A DNA stretch of 64,000 nucleotides from Holacanthus passer (taxonomy: Eukaryota; Chordata; Actinopteri; Pomacanthidae): contig JAFREQ010000014.1 in NCBI GenBank assembly GCA_025331565.1, positions 2,064,501 through 2,128,500 on the forward strand. The letters run 5' to 3'. The notes beneath the pieces are model-generated. The model did no database searches. It saw only the letters and a program-made list of their open reading frames with translations, and was not told the DNA's origin. This document shows, piece by piece, positions 24,274 through 36,194 of this stretch (position 1 is its first letter; every line of letters starts with the position of its first letter). Both the position numbers and the translations under genes were made by a program.

Positions 24274-26090
24274 ACCCACTCTCACTCACTCAGACACATT
24301 GCTTAAGAGAATTGATATTGATAGACTGGGAGTTAAAATTTGCTCTGATATTCAGCCATGCATCTATATTTATAATATATATAGTATTAGCCTTTACATC
24401 TAATGGCTGTTAGACAAACTCCACTGACACTGTACTCTTCCAGTATTCTACAATATCTGTGACTGTCAGTGTATTTCAGCAGTTTTTGTCAATTACCAAA
24501 TGGCATAATTCACCTTTTTGGATTGCCTGATTCCCCACTTAAACCAGTGTTGTCCATTGCTCCTGAAATGGCTGATATGCATTTCCCAGAATATGTTTTC
24601 ACAAACCCAGCATCACTACAGTATCGGCAGGAGTTCAAACAAAGTGCTGCTAGTGCCCATTTATGCAAACTGCAGCAAGTCTTGTTGGTGCTTTGCATTA
24701 TGGACTATTGAGGCTACTGTTGGTGGAGAAAAAAAGACTTTGGTATCTATGTTTTCTACCATTTATTTCTCCTTAAACGAGTGCTGCTTGTCAACAACTA
24801 AACTAAAGTGGTCCAGAATTGTGAGGAATCAGTGGCTACTGGTATTTCTGTTAAAAGAGAGGATATTTTTTTATTTGCTCTGATGCACTTTTTAAATATT
24901 TCTAAGGAAAGACCCCACTCATACAGTTACCTGTGTTTGATTAAAATTGGTCTGTGTTGAAGTTGTGAAGGCCAGAACACAATTCATATAAAAACTCCCC
25001 CAACTTGTTACTACACACTTATCGCATTGATGATGGTAGATAGCATGGATCATGCAGATTATTGACCGACCTGAAGGATGTTATTTTGTTTTGTTTATGT
25101 TCTTATGGTTTGCACTTTATGTCCATGTTTGCACTCTTTGTTTCTTGCTAGTTTGTGGATAACGCCTATTTAATCATGGTAAATTCTGAAGAAATTTACT
25201 AGAAGTGACGTAACCCTTCACACTTCATTATAATCTGTTAACACATCATATTAGGCCTACAATTTTGCCATCACAACATACATAAATAAATATAACCATG
25301 TGGGATACAAGATTAGGGATACAGGATATAGAGTGTGTAAGTTTTCATAGTAAAGATGGAAAGAAATATTTTGGATATATGTAGATTTTTCCTGCTGTGT
25401 TTCTGAATAAATGCATCTGTCTGAAAAGAGCTCTGATGGATTGTGCAAATCTTTCCTCGTTTATTTAACCCCTCTTGTTTCTTAGTTAACATCTCAGTGA
25501 GTGAGATAAGTGAATTTAGGTAATTTAGGAGAATTACTGAGACTATTTTGCTAAGACAATTTAGCAAAAATAGTCTTGGCCTCGCCACAAACCCACAGCT
25601 TACTCTCTGCTGCTCTGTCATGACTACATGTCAAGACACATACTCTCTCACACCCACTTCCAAACACACACAAATCCAAGTGATGTTTTGACAAATTTTA
25701 ACTTTGCTCAGTGATAAAGTCAGAACTCTGAACCCTGGAAAAAAGCTTATACAGCCTGAGAAATCACAGACATGCATAATTTGTCATACATTAAAATCTT
25801 AGGTTTATGAACCAGAGCTTAGTTTGAGGTATACACCAAGAATTATAAAAAGTAAAACACTGTGGCTGCTGTAGATACTCTGCCAAACTTGACATGCAGT
25901 TTTGTGTTACTATTTGTCAAACTTCTGTCTACAAATTCCCCCTCTGGTGACATCTGAAGGGATATGATTTAGGATTTAAAGATCATGAAGGACAAATCAC
26001 CTGCAACTGATACATGTACATTTCACAGTATTCAAAAAGAATTAAAAGAAGGTTAAATAAATAACACAAAAACAACTTAAGGTCAGGGAA
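24274..26090. other. pink1 3' UTR and intergenic stretch to the tubulin gene
   Basis: pink1 and the tubulin gene are convergent. No exon or intact mobile element is visible. The first ~1.1 kb is probably pink1 3' UTR. Confidence 0.55.
25406..25411 (+). terminator. Possible polyadenylation signal of pink1
   Basis: AATAAA about 1.1 kb after the pink1 stop, followed by a 'tctgtctg' and T-rich stretch. A 3' untranslated region of about 1.1 kb is implied. Not confirmed. Confidence 0.4.
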
Positions 26091-26092
26091 AT

Positions 26093-26098
26093 TTTATT
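26093..26098 (-). terminator. Polyadenylation signal of the alpha-tubulin gene
   Basis: AATAAA on the minus strand, 130 bases after the tubulin stop codon. Confidence 0.6.
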
Positions 26099-26228
26099 TA
26101 GGACAGAGCAAAACTGACATTTTAATGATTTTTACTCTGAAGAGTCACACTTAATTAATAGACAAACATTTCTGTTTGAAATATATTTAAGTACAAATAT
26201 CTCCTGTTTCACTAATGCCTTGTCTCTC

Positions 26229-28733
26229 CTAATATTCCTCTCCTTCCTCCTCTCCCTCACCCTCAATGGAGTCGACTCCAACCTCCTCATAATCTTTCTC
26301 CAGAGCTGCCATGTCCTCTCTGGCCTCAGAGAACTCTCCCTCCTCCATACCCTCACCCACATACCAGTGAACAAAGGCACGCTTAGCGTACATCAGATCG
26401 AACTTGTGGTCAAGCCGAGCCCAGGCCTCTGCAATAGCAGTGGTGTTGCTCAGCATGCACACAGCCCTCTGGACCTTGGCCAGGTCTCCACCAGGAACTA
26501 CAGTGGGTGGCTGGTAGTTGATGCCAACCTTGAAACCAGTGGGGCACCAGTCCACAAACTGGATGGAGCGCTTGGTTTTGATGGTGGCAATGGCAGCATT
26601 TACATCTTTGGGCACCACATCACCACGATACAAAAGGCAGCAAGCCATGTACTTGCCGTGGCGAGGGTCACATTTCACCATCTGATTGGCTGGCTCAAAG
26701 CAGGCATTTGTGATCTCAGCCACTGAGAGCTGCTCATGGTAAGCCTTCTCAGCAGAGATGACAGGGGCATAGGTGGCCAGAGGGAAATGGATACGGGGAT
26801 ATGGCACCAAGTTGGTCTGGAACTCTGTCAGATCAACATTGAGGGCACCATCGAAACGAAGGGAAGCAGTGATGGAGGACACGATCTGACTGATCAACCT
26901 GTTCAGGTTGGTGTAAGTGGGGCGCTCGATATCGAGGTTCCTACGGCAGATATCGTAGATGGCCTCGTTGTCCACCATGAAGGCACAGTCAGAGTGCTCC
27001 AGGGTGGTGTGGGTGGTCAGGATGGAGTTGTAGGGCTCCACCACAGCGGTGGACACCTGGGGAGCTGGGTAGATGGAGAACTCCAGCTTGGACTTCTTGC
27101 CGTAGTCGACAGACAGACGCTCCATCAGCAGGGAGGTGAAACCAGAGCCGGTGCCACCTCCGAAGCTGTGGAAGACCAGGAAGCCCTGAAGGCCAGTGCA
27201 CTGGTCAGCCTGAGGACAGAGGAGAGACAAGGATCACATATGAGACACAGTTGTGTTATTTCATTTGATATTCTAGTGCAAAATTAAGAATGGATCCCTG
27301 CTGATATCAAGTTCCCCACCAGTTTGCGGATCCTGTCCAGCACCAGGTCGATGATCTCTTTGCCGATGGTGTAGTGTCCGCGGGCGTAGTTGTTGGCAGC
27401 ATCCTCCTTGCCAGTGATCAGCTGCTCAGGGTGGAAGAGCTGGCGGTAGGTTCCAGTGCGCACCTCATCTAAAGAGACAGGTTGATTCACAAATGACTTG
27501 AGAGTTGGACCAAATTAAATCCAGAGACAACTATGTTATTTGTATTTAATGAGAGTTTACCGATGACAGTGGGCTCCAAGTCCACAAAAACAGCTCTGGG
27601 GACGTGCTTTCCAGCTCCAGTCTCACTGAAGAAGGTGTTGAAGGAATCGTCTCCTCCTCCGATGGCCTTGTCACTGGGCATCTGTCCGTCCGGCTGGATC
27701 CCATGTTCCAGGCAGTAAAGCTCCCAGCAAGCATTGCCAATCTGGACACCGGCCTGGCCCACGTGGATGGAGATACACTCACGCTGGGGGCAGACAAAGA
27801 AGATTTGTATTACAGAAGCTGAACCTGACGAAGGAAACTGATTTTCCACAACAACTGCTGCTAATTAAAGTGGAGGAATTGAACATTGCCAAAATTAAAA
27901 CAATCAGGTCTTTCAAAATTTGGATGCCAAGTTCTACTAACTAAGCATTTTTTTGAGATGGTATTTAAATAAATTGCAAGATGATACAGATCAGCACAAA
28001 CTGCTTTAAATAATCCATCCCTTCATGAAAAGCTTACACTTATTGTCTATCATTTATTCATTCATTTATTCTATGGGAGGCCATGCATTTTCTGCTGCGA
28101 CATAAGACTGTGTCTGTTGCACATACTGTAGGATTACTGTAGGGAGAGAGGATTATCTAGGTCAGACATTTTGCAGCGTGATGTCTCTTTAATAAGACAC
28201 ATTCACTTCATTCATTCACTATTATGTTCCAATTTTTAATGTATTTTATTCTAGAATGCATTTTTGCATGTATTATAGGTTGAATCATTTTATATAACAT
28301 AAATCTGGGAGAGTCAAAATTTTATTATCTCAAAATTTTCAAAAACGACCTTCAAGAACAAGCAGGGCTGAATTGAGAGAATATAAATCTATATAAAAAG
28401 CTGCATAAATGTCCAGAAAGATTAGCGTGAAACCAGTAGTCAAACGACGTTATCTAAGCTGATTCAGATATGTGGGAAGAGGATTAGCGCAGGAATGCAT
28501 GAGACCAAGTGAAAAACTACACGTTATAGCAGGAATGTTAATAATGAAACACGGGCATAACAGGCTGCAGAATAAAGCAAGCGAGGGTGGAGGGTGCAGG
28601 CTGCAGAAATCTCATCGGCATGACCTACTTTCCTCATCATCCATTTTAATATAAGATTAGATAATAAGACTCTCGAAGCAGGAAACCTGGAAATAAAAAT
28701 GCTAGAGATGGCATTAAAGATCGTACTTACCAT
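26229..28733 (-). CDS. Alpha-tubulin (TUBA1-type)
   Basis: Exons on the minus strand: 28731-28733 (only the ATG, then GTAAGT), 27561-27783, 27320-27468 and 26229-27209. They encode 451 residues, the standard alpha-tubulin length. The product pairs with beta-tubulin to build microtubules and binds a non-exchangeable GTP. Visible marks are MREC at the N terminus, the acetylation lysine in MPSDKAIGGGDD (Lys40), the nucleotide loop GGGTGSG, and an acidic tail ending GEEEGEEY, so the terminal tyrosine used in the detyrosination cycle is present. The intron directly after the ATG is characteristic of vertebrate alpha-tubulin genes. The exon 3 donor is a weak GTGGGG, supported by phase and protein continuity. 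Convergent with pink1. The sequence fits the TUBA1A/B/C group, but which teleost paralogue it is cannot be told by eye. Confidence 0.97.
27850..28724. other. Intron 1 of the alpha-tubulin gene
   Basis: About 0.95 kb separating the ATG-only exon from exon 2. AT-rich, with no recognised repeat or RNA gene. Confidence 0.75.
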
Positions 28734-28910
28734 GATGGCTCGTCGATATTATGTAATGTAATGAGACAAGCCAGAGCAGTGTTTGCGTCTGAGATGTGCG
28801 TGTGAGTCTGGAGCTGATCTGCGGATGCGCCTCCTGAGAACAGCTGAAGTGCGCACATTCAGAACCGACCTCCTCCGACTGCGGCAATTAACGGTTTCAC
28901 AGCCAGAAAC
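28734..28910 (-). promoter_or_regulatory. Probable 5' UTR and promoter of the alpha-tubulin gene
   Basis: This stretch is clearly more GC-rich and CpG-containing than its surroundings and lies directly upstream of the ATG-only exon. No confident TATA box or start site could be placed. Confidence 0.4.
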
Positions 28911-28974
28911 ACAACAACCAACATACTGAACAAGCCCTGCTTTAAAAAATAAAAGAAAACACCAAAAAACAATT

Positions 28975-29300
28975 AACATGTGCACAACATAAATAAAACA
29001 GAATGCGATCATTTGCTAATCCTTTTTGACATATGATCAAGTGAAAACAGTACAATGTATTTAATGATCCAAAAACACCTGTTTGGATCATTCCACAGGT
29101 AAACAGGTTCATTGGTAACAGGTGATAGTATCATGATTGGGTATGAAAGGTTCATCCTGGAAAGACTCAGTGGTTCACAAGCAAGGATGGAGAGAGGTTC
29201 ACCACTTTGTCAAACACATGATTGTGTAAAGGAGATTACTACATGGGATTGGAAACTTTTTGGGATCAGGACTGCAGTTCAGATAGAAACCAAGAATTCT
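28975..29300. mobile_element. Tc1-like non-autonomous element, copy 2 (right end lost)
   Basis: 29100-29170 is nearly identical to 4671-4740 of copy 1. Upstream it has an inverted repeat: AATGATCCAAA (29063-29073) pairs with TTTGGATCATT (29082-29092) around a short loop. The left part shows the family phrase 'acataaataaaacagaatgc'. The right terminus is not recognisable past about 29.3 kb. Confidence 0.65.
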
Positions 29301-29499
29301 CATGTGGATGATGTGTTGACTTAGTTGCAGTGCAACAAATGCTAAAATATAGGAATGGGAAAATAGTCAGCGTGTTAACTCATACATTTAAGCCCACTGA
29401 ATCAAATTACAGGAAGCTGAGTCTATTCTATCCTGGCTAAATTGTGCTAAACTAAATGTTACAAGGTCTCAGAGGTCGACTCCTGTAAGACACGAACCA

Positions 29500-31230
29500 G
29501 ATCTATAAATGGGCCAATAAAATTCACAACACTCATTATCACTTTCTATTGCCTAAACTTTATTTCGAATACTGCAACTATAAACATTATAAATAGCCAT
29601 AAACATGAACAACAAACAATAACAGGCACAACCGGCAACATTCACCCACATGAAATACATCTAATAAACATTCCCTTTACATAAACAGTCCTAAACATAG
29701 AATAGCAAGGCATGTTGGGAAGTCTCAGCCCACTCATTCCCCAACACACTGCACAGCCCCCACCTAGCTCATTAGCTGTCCCCAGCAACCCACGTGTCCA
29801 TAATAAAGTCTCTGAGATGTTGAGGAAGCTGATGTGGTTGCTGAGCACATTCAGGTGGTCCCTTAGGTGCTTCTGGTGGTGTGGCACAGGTCTGAGGCTG
29901 GTCCTCTGTCCCTAGCTCACCCTCAAGTGGAGCCAGGGGTCGCTTGGACAGCCGCATCCTGTACACAACAGAATTAGGGAGATGGCGGACCCAGTGTTCA
30001 ACAGGGCCTTGCACTGGACACCATTAATGTTGCAGTTCACATATAGTCCAAGAGCTCGGCCAGAGCAGCCTTGTCGTTGACCTGATTTAATGAGGGAGGG
30101 AGAAGTGGTAGTGAATGGCAGTTCTCCTGTTGTGTCACTCCATTGTGGCTTGGGGGCTGGCTGAGGCGCTGGGTTTCTTGGGGCTGGTGCTGGGCAGTAG
30201 TGTGCAATGTGGCCTGGCTCTCCGCACCGGTGACATCCTTCTGCTGACTGCCAGGCAGCTCTCCTGGTTCCCTGTCATGGCCGTTGTGCACCGGTGGCTT
30301 TGCAGGTCATCTCCTCGCTGTCACATCCCTCGTAGGTTGACTGACGAGCTTGGTGTCTCGTGCTGGGAGGGTGTTCTGTGGTGCCCAGCACATGTTCGAC
30401 CCGCTCTGCTCCACTCAGGGCCTCAGTCAAAGTCTTTGGTGCCAGCAGATGAATATGCCCTTTAAGTTGTTCTGGCTGGAGCCCCCGGACAAAGGCTTGG
30501 AGGGACAGCTCTTCCTGTGCAGCAGCATCAAAGGTGGGGTATCCCTGCCGTGCATGAAGGCGGAGATCTGCAGCATAGATGCCCAAACTCTCTCCAGCTC
30601 TCCTCTGATGGCTGATAAGCTTGTCCCTGGCGTCATCAGCATGGACACAGCAGCCAAAACGCTGTTGGAGATTGGTGAGGATCTGTCGGGCCTTGAGTTC
30701 CAGAGAGAGGGTGACTTGTACTGCTCTTCTGCTGACCAGTTGTTAAACTGTGCAGCCAGCTACACCTGGATCAGGAAAGTCTCTGGTTGCTCCTCCTTGT
30801 TAAAACGAGGCAACTTCATCATGCCTAGCCGGGGCTCCCCTGATGGTCCTTGTAGAGGCAGCCAGGGGACATTGTTGCTGGCTCTTGCAGTGGGTAGAGA
30901 TGGGCTTTCTAGCACTGCTTGAAGAGGAGCAGTGGCACCATCTACCATCTCTGCTGTCAGCACTGGTGAGGTGACAATCCTCTGCTAGTCTCCTGCAGGG
31001 TGTGATTCGCTGGCTCCATCAGGCAGGCTGGCTGGCTCTCTCCCCCAATGCATCTTTAATGCCCACGTGTGTTCACTCTTTTTCAGGCATGGATCCCTGA
31101 TGTTCTGCAGGTGTGTGGTAAGCTCTTCTATTCCTTCTAGAATCTCATTTTTCACACCAATGTGGCAAATTTGAGATCTCTCAAGTAAGAAGAGAGGCTG
31201 ACATAAAGTCACATGGCATGCTGGGAAGTT
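29500..31230 (-). pseudogene. Decayed Ty3/gypsy-like gag/protease remnant
   Basis: Several minus-strand frames, read in order, give a Gag-like product broken by frameshifts and stops. A start-proximal block lies near 31.0-31.2 kb. Then comes a segment with KLPRFNKEEQPETFL (about 30.79 kb), a capsid-like segment with YAADLRLHARQGYPTF (about 30.55 kb), and a CCHC zinc knuckle C-HR-C-GEPG-H-IAHY-C at 30194-30235. Next is the start of an aspartic protease domain, where the expected DTG is NTG (Asn codon 29996-29998). That frame stops near 29.91 kb. No reverse transcriptase or integrase is present, so the element has a large internal deletion. An AATAAA near 29.56 kb on the same strand could belong to a remaining 3' terminal repeat. 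Not functional. Confidence 0.7.
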
Positions 31231-32100
31231 TTTTTTTTTTTTTACTTAGCAAGTCAAATGTCTGACTTTCTCAAAAAGTTGCTTACATCTTATAAGTTTG
31301 CCTTAATTCTGGCTTTCTATATTGTAATTGTGATTTTGTGACTCAAAACTTTGACTTTACTGTTTCATTATTTTGACTTAACAAGTACATTTTTGTTTTT
31401 TTCTTATCATGCATATATAATTCCATATGAATAATAGTAAGTCAAAGACAAAAATCAAACTGTTTTCTCATTATTCTGACATAACATGTCAAAATCTGAC
31501 TATCTCAAAACTTGATCGCCATCTTTTCATTTATTACAAGACATTAACTTTTTTTTTAACACAGCATGAGTATTATTATTTTCATCATGCATTAGACCTA
31601 AGTTCTGATATACTTCTTTTATTTTCTTCCACTAACTGTCCCTCCTTCCTCTTGACCCTTTGCTCTTATGTGGGTTCGTGGACTGATGCCTTCAAGCTCA
31701 CAACCGGGTGGGAACTTTGACAACCAAAAACACGGCACAGTAGAAAATATCTATCTCACCGAGGATGATGGGATACTTGGTAGCATTTATGTGATGATCA
31801 GAGATGATGGATTCAACACAGCAATGTATGAGCACTTAGTTGTATACTAACCCTGGTGGACTTTGTTTCGCCTCGCTGCTGCTAATACGGAGCTGAAAGT
31901 TTCCAGTTTACAGACACTCAGTTAAGGCAGCAGCTGAAGTGCAGCTGCTACATTTTATTCTGCGTCAAACTCGTAGACTGTATCAAAGGGCGGGCATGTG
32001 TGTTTGTCTGCCTAATGCAAACCGGAACACCTGGTTAGTCAACACGGGACCCACGCATACGGCACATCTGCCTAATGCAAGGAATCTCACCAGTTAATTC
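31231..32100. other. Intergenic stretch upstream of agmat
   Basis: 31.23-31.65 kb is AT-rich with a T11 run and no gene. The last ~250 bases before 32122 are GC-richer and are the probable agmat promoter and leader; no TATA box was identified. A 60-codon open frame at 31668-31850 has no recognised similarity. Confidence 0.5.
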
Positions 32101-32121
32101 GGCCGCCAGCTAAACGGAACA

Positions 32122-35117
32122 ATGTTTCCACGGTGGAGGAGCCTCAGCAGGACTCACGGGCTTTTTTCTGGGTCCTTCAGTGGGACAGCAGTGGACGTCT
32201 TCTCTGTCCGGCCTCGACCAACTGTGTCTGTCTGCATCAGCCCTCACAGAAAGTCCTCAGAGAGACGCCTCAATGTGCCGCCGAGCGCCGAGTTTGTGGC
32301 CCGAGTGTCGGGGATCCCCACCATGGCCAAGCTGCCCTACAGGGACTCTGCAGAGGGGTTAGATGCGGCTTTCATTGGGGTCCCTATTGACACCGGGACC
32401 TCCAACCGGCCTGGGGCAAGGTGGGCTTTTCCTCTGCATGGTCATGAATACATGTGATTGTGCAACTGTGGGGGTTCATGCAAAAGAAGCATTATTATTG
32501 CCCAGTGGTGCAGGAAGTATGAGCATTTAGGACACAAGTAAAAGTACTGTTGCACACTCTAAAGTACTCGATTACAAGTAAAATTCATGCATTTAAAGTA
32601 TGCGTTAAAGTAATAAAAGTAAGTTGAGTAAGTGCGCAATGCAAAAAAAACCCCAAACAAACCCTATTATACATATTATTTTATATTATTTGATTGTCAT
32701 TCTTCATGCATTTGTGTTAGAACTTTTTGTATAAGACACAGCAAATTACTATTTTCATTATGGATTAACCTGCTGATTATTTTCTCCACTGATTTGAAAA
32801 AAATCAGAAAATAGTGAGAAATGTCCTCACAATTACTCAGAGCTTGAAGTGACACCTGCGAAATGCAGCAATTAAAAATGAAAATAAAAATCATCCATTG
32901 CAAGTAAAGGTCTTGCATTTCGTTTTCATTCTGCTGAGTGTTATGTTTATCATGTACAGTATAGTACAGGGATTTTCTTACTGATGCATTAATGTGTAAA
33001 CTGCATTTTAATGTTCTCAAGGTAAACTCTAACTTGGAAATACTGATGTGTATTTTATTCTGTAGCAAAGCTTCATGTTTAATGAACTCATCAAACACTC
33101 AAACACAAGTAACTTTTCCTATCAGATGAATCTAGTGGAGTGAAAAGTACAGTGTGTACAGAGTGTAAAGTGGCATCAAGTTAAAAAACTTAAGCAGCCT
33201 AAAGTACCTGAAAACTGTACATGAGTAAACATACTTTGTGAATAAAAACAGTCCAAAACTGGTTTGCTTCACAACTTTGAGATTCAAATCATTGCCACAT
33301 TGAAATTAGATATATTCCCTCCTCTGCTGCAGGTTTGGTCCCAGGCAGATCAGAGTGGAATCTGCCTTGCTGAGAGCTTACAACAGCGGCACCAGGGCAG
33401 CACCTTTTGAGTCCCTCATGGTGGCAGATATTGGGGATGTCAATGTGAACGTGTACGACCTGAAGGACACCTGCAAGCGCATCAGGGAGGCCTACAGAAA
33501 GATCCTGGCTGCTGGCTGTATTCCTCTGACTATGGGTGAGAGTGACTGGAGGAGCCAAGATAGCTCAGTAACTGTTTTATATCAAGCAAAGCAAGCTCTG
33601 CAATGTCTGTACAATTATAATTCATTTAAAAATCCTCATAAACTGTAGTTCACGTTCAATCAAAAGCCAGACGTTAAGGAGTTTTTGTCGTCCGCAGGTG
33701 GCGATCACACAATCGCATATCCCATCCTGCAAGCTGTCGCTGAGAAGTAAGTCAGCCATTTTCTAGTTTGACTGATTAATCATTTGACAATGACAAGTTT
33801 TGGGAGGTCAAGCTGAGACCTTCAAAATAAATATGGCTGTGCCTCAAGTTTCCAGCAGATAATTGTTGACTAAGTAACATGAAATTGGAACTAAGTTAAA
33901 GTGCAAAAGGAGTAGTAGTAGTATTCTGTTCCATGATAAACTGTATGGCTTTTTGCATGACTGTATGTTTTTTGTAGTTGTGTGCTGACTCATGTCAGAA
34001 AATATTAACAATTTTTTTACATATTTCTTACACTGTGTCCTTGTACTTCACTCAATTTATTGTGTAATAAATTGTCAGGCATGGCCCAGTGGGTCTGGTC
34101 CATGTTGATGCTCATGCTGACACCAGTGACGTGGTCTTGGGGGAGAAAATTGGACACGGGACTCCATTTAGACGTTGTGTGGAGGAGGGGCTGCTGGACT
34201 GCAAGAGAGTGGTCCAGATTGGCCTGCGTGGTTCGGGCTACTCTGCAGATTCATATGAATGGAGCCGGGCACAGGTGCCTCTGCTAGAATACTGGAGGTT
34301 TTGTAAATGTCAATGAATGCCTCAGACAAAAATGCCAACAGTCTGATTTTACTCAATAGTTAAAGCAACTGTAAGCAGTTTTTTAATGTCATTATGTCTG
34401 ATATCATAGTGAGTCAGTCAATACCAGATAGTGTAAGTATTATAAAGCCATTTTGTGCTGTTGGGCAGCAGTAGTGTTGCATATTGTCAGTGGTTGTCTT
34501 TGGACAAACAACCCTAATCTGTGCATTGTGCAGGGTTTCCGTGTGGTACAAGTGGAAGAGTGTTGGTACAAATCTCTTGCGCCTCTGATGGCTGAGGTCA
34601 GGACTCAGATGGGCAGCGGTCCAGTATATCTCAGTTTCGACATCGATGCTCTTGACCCGGGCTTTGCCCCTGGAACAGGCACGCCAGAGATAGCAGGGCT
34701 CACTCCCATTCAGGTAAACATGCTGAAACAGACTTAAATCCCTCTCAACCATCTTCTATGACTTAGTCGATTAAGGAATTTACTCCGCTTGTTTTATTTA
34801 ACACAAGTGCATTTTATCTGCCCAGCTGTGTAAATACTTATATGTTTTTGTTATCTTGGTTGGGTTTAGGGAGTTGAGATTATTCGGGGCTGCCGTGGTC
34901 TGAACCTTGTTGGATGTGATCTAGTGGAGGTGTCTCCACCCTATGACACCACAGGTAATTAATTTACACATTTTATTTTTCAACAAATTACCATTATCTT
35001 TTGTTACAATCATTATTTAGACTATATATTTTTTCCTTCACAGGGAACACTGCACTGACTGGTGCCAACCTCCTTTTCGAAATGTTGTGTGTTCTCCCAA
35101 ACATTAAATATTTCTGA
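32122..35117 (+). CDS. agmat: Agmatinase
   Basis: Seven exons: 32122-32420, 33333-33535, 33698-33746, 34079-34274, 34534-34713, 34870-34954 and 35044-35117. Total 361 residues. The ureohydrolase family enzyme hydrolyses agmatine to putrescine and urea, a polyamine side route, and vertebrate AGMAT is mitochondrial. The N terminus (MFPRWRSLSRTHGLF) is Arg-rich without acids, as for a targeting peptide. Binuclear manganese ligands are all present: His171 in GGDHT, Asp194, His196 and Asp198 in DAHAD, and Asp285 and Asp287 in SFDIDALD. The family phrases DTGTSNRPGARFGP and GTGTPEIAGLTP are intact. Donors of exon 1 (GTGGGC) and exon 4 (GTGCCT) are non-optimal but are fixed by phase and protein continuity. 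No break or missing residue was seen. Confidence 0.96.
32500..33245. repeat. Decayed repeats in agmat intron 1
   Basis: 32.50-32.63 kb and 32.9-33.24 kb are pieces of the 'acttaagtaaaag' MITE type ('acaagtaaaagtactgtt', 'gtgcaggaagtatgag', 'agtggagtgaaaagtac'). 32.74-32.87 kb is a piece of the 'gattaat' type ('ctgctgattattttctcc', 'aatagtgagaaatgtcc'). Confidence 0.5.
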
Positions 35118-35319
35118 TCAGTAAAGGCCACCAAGAACAGAACAAGTGGTTTGTTAACGAGGAATGCAGATACATATATCTTAATGCCAAATCAATAGAA
35201 TGTTGTTCAATGAATCAGTAAGGAAGGAAAATTCTTTTGCATTTTTTACATTCTCCTTATCTGTCATGTCAAAATGATATTAATGGCATTTTTTATAGTC
35301 CATGTTGATCAAACAGATG

Positions 35320-35325
35320 AATAAA
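35320..35325 (+). terminator. Polyadenylation signal of agmat
   Basis: AATAAA 203 bases after the agmat stop codon. First canonical hexamer downstream. Confidence 0.55.
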
Positions 35326-35404
35326 TCAAGCACAGTAGGACTTCCCTTTCATGTGTTTGTCATGTCACATAACTCTTACACATATTCAGCATATACCTAC
35401 ATTT

Positions 35405-36010
35405 ATATAACCCCGATTCCCAAAAAGCTGGGAATATATTTAACCCATAAGAACCCATGATGACACGGGTGTAACAAACACTTCAAATGATCTAGACTCT
35501 TCCTTATACAGCTTTATGCTTGACCTTTACTCATGAAGTCCCTAAGCAACATATACTAAACATCCTGGTGTGGCGGCGGTGTGACATGACTTCCCCAAGA
35601 ATGGTGGTGTGACCTGTCATAAAAGTGAAGGAAGTAGCTAATTTCATAAAGTTTGTTTTTTGATACTAAAGGTACTTTAAAACCCATTTAACAGTTCCAG
35701 TGCTTTAATATCATGTCCTATGTTACATTTAACCTGTTCTGACCATATTTCTTGAACAAATTAATATAAATCAATAAATATAATTAACAAAAACGAATAT
35801 ATAAAATATAAATTATATATATATAATATTAGAAATTCTAATATAAATAAAAAACATCAGAAATGTGTTCTATGTGCTCCACTTGGTCTGTGGTATATCC
35901 CCCCATAATTTTCCAGAAAGTTATGACATGGGTCTGGGCTCTTATGGGTTAAGGTTCAAACTGATAAACTTTATTGTTTTTATACATATACAGTCATAAT
36001 CTCTTTTTGG
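35405..36010. mobile_element. Tc1-like relic, interrupted by a piggyBac-type MITE
   Basis: 'taaccccgattcccaaaaag' at 35408-35427 is the terminal sequence of the family of copy 1 (whose other end reads 'gaattggggttgta'). 'ggttcaaactgataaacttt' just past 35952 resembles internal family sequence that I recall from teleosts. The gap between them is filled by the TTAA-flanked element described separately. The right side decays beyond about 36.01 kb. Confidence 0.5.
35444..35948. mobile_element. piggyBac-type MITE with TTAA flanks
   Basis: The left end is TTAA|CCCATAAGAACCCA and the right end, read inward on the other strand, is TTAA|CCCATAAGAGCCCA. That is 13 of 14 matching terminal bases with TTAA on both sides. 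TTAA is the target duplication of the piggyBac superfamily. Length about 505 bp, no transposase frame, AT-rich centre. Classification rests on TTAA plus the inverted ends; an unrelated element flanked by chance is unlikely but possible. Confidence 0.7.
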
Positions 36011-36194
36011 CAGACAAGTCTGTTGTAACATGTGCAGGATGTGGCTTGGCAGAATGCTTTGCATGTGACCTGAGTATTGTACAATGTGACTGACACGATC
36101 TTACATGTAGTTTCTAGTTCAGGATCCAATAACCAATAGAATCCTCACATGTAGGGGTGAATGGAGAATAACCTTGTTTAGACATGTAAAACAA

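Noticed and set aside
26736..27287. 183-codon plus-strand open frame
   Set aside because: It is exactly antisense to alpha-tubulin coding exon 4 and intron 3. Long antisense frames are expected from the codon use of tubulin.
30115..30922. Plus-strand frames of 116 and 190 codons
   Set aside because: They are antisense to the Gag-like minus-strand remnant, where the zinc knuckle and other motifs fix the coding strand.
31668..31850. 60-codon plus-strand open frame before agmat
   Set aside because: Protein-like composition but no splice sites tying it to agmat and no recognised family.
32697..33098. 133-codon minus-strand open frame
   Set aside because: Lies across decayed repeats in agmat intron 1. 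AT-rich and without family similarity.
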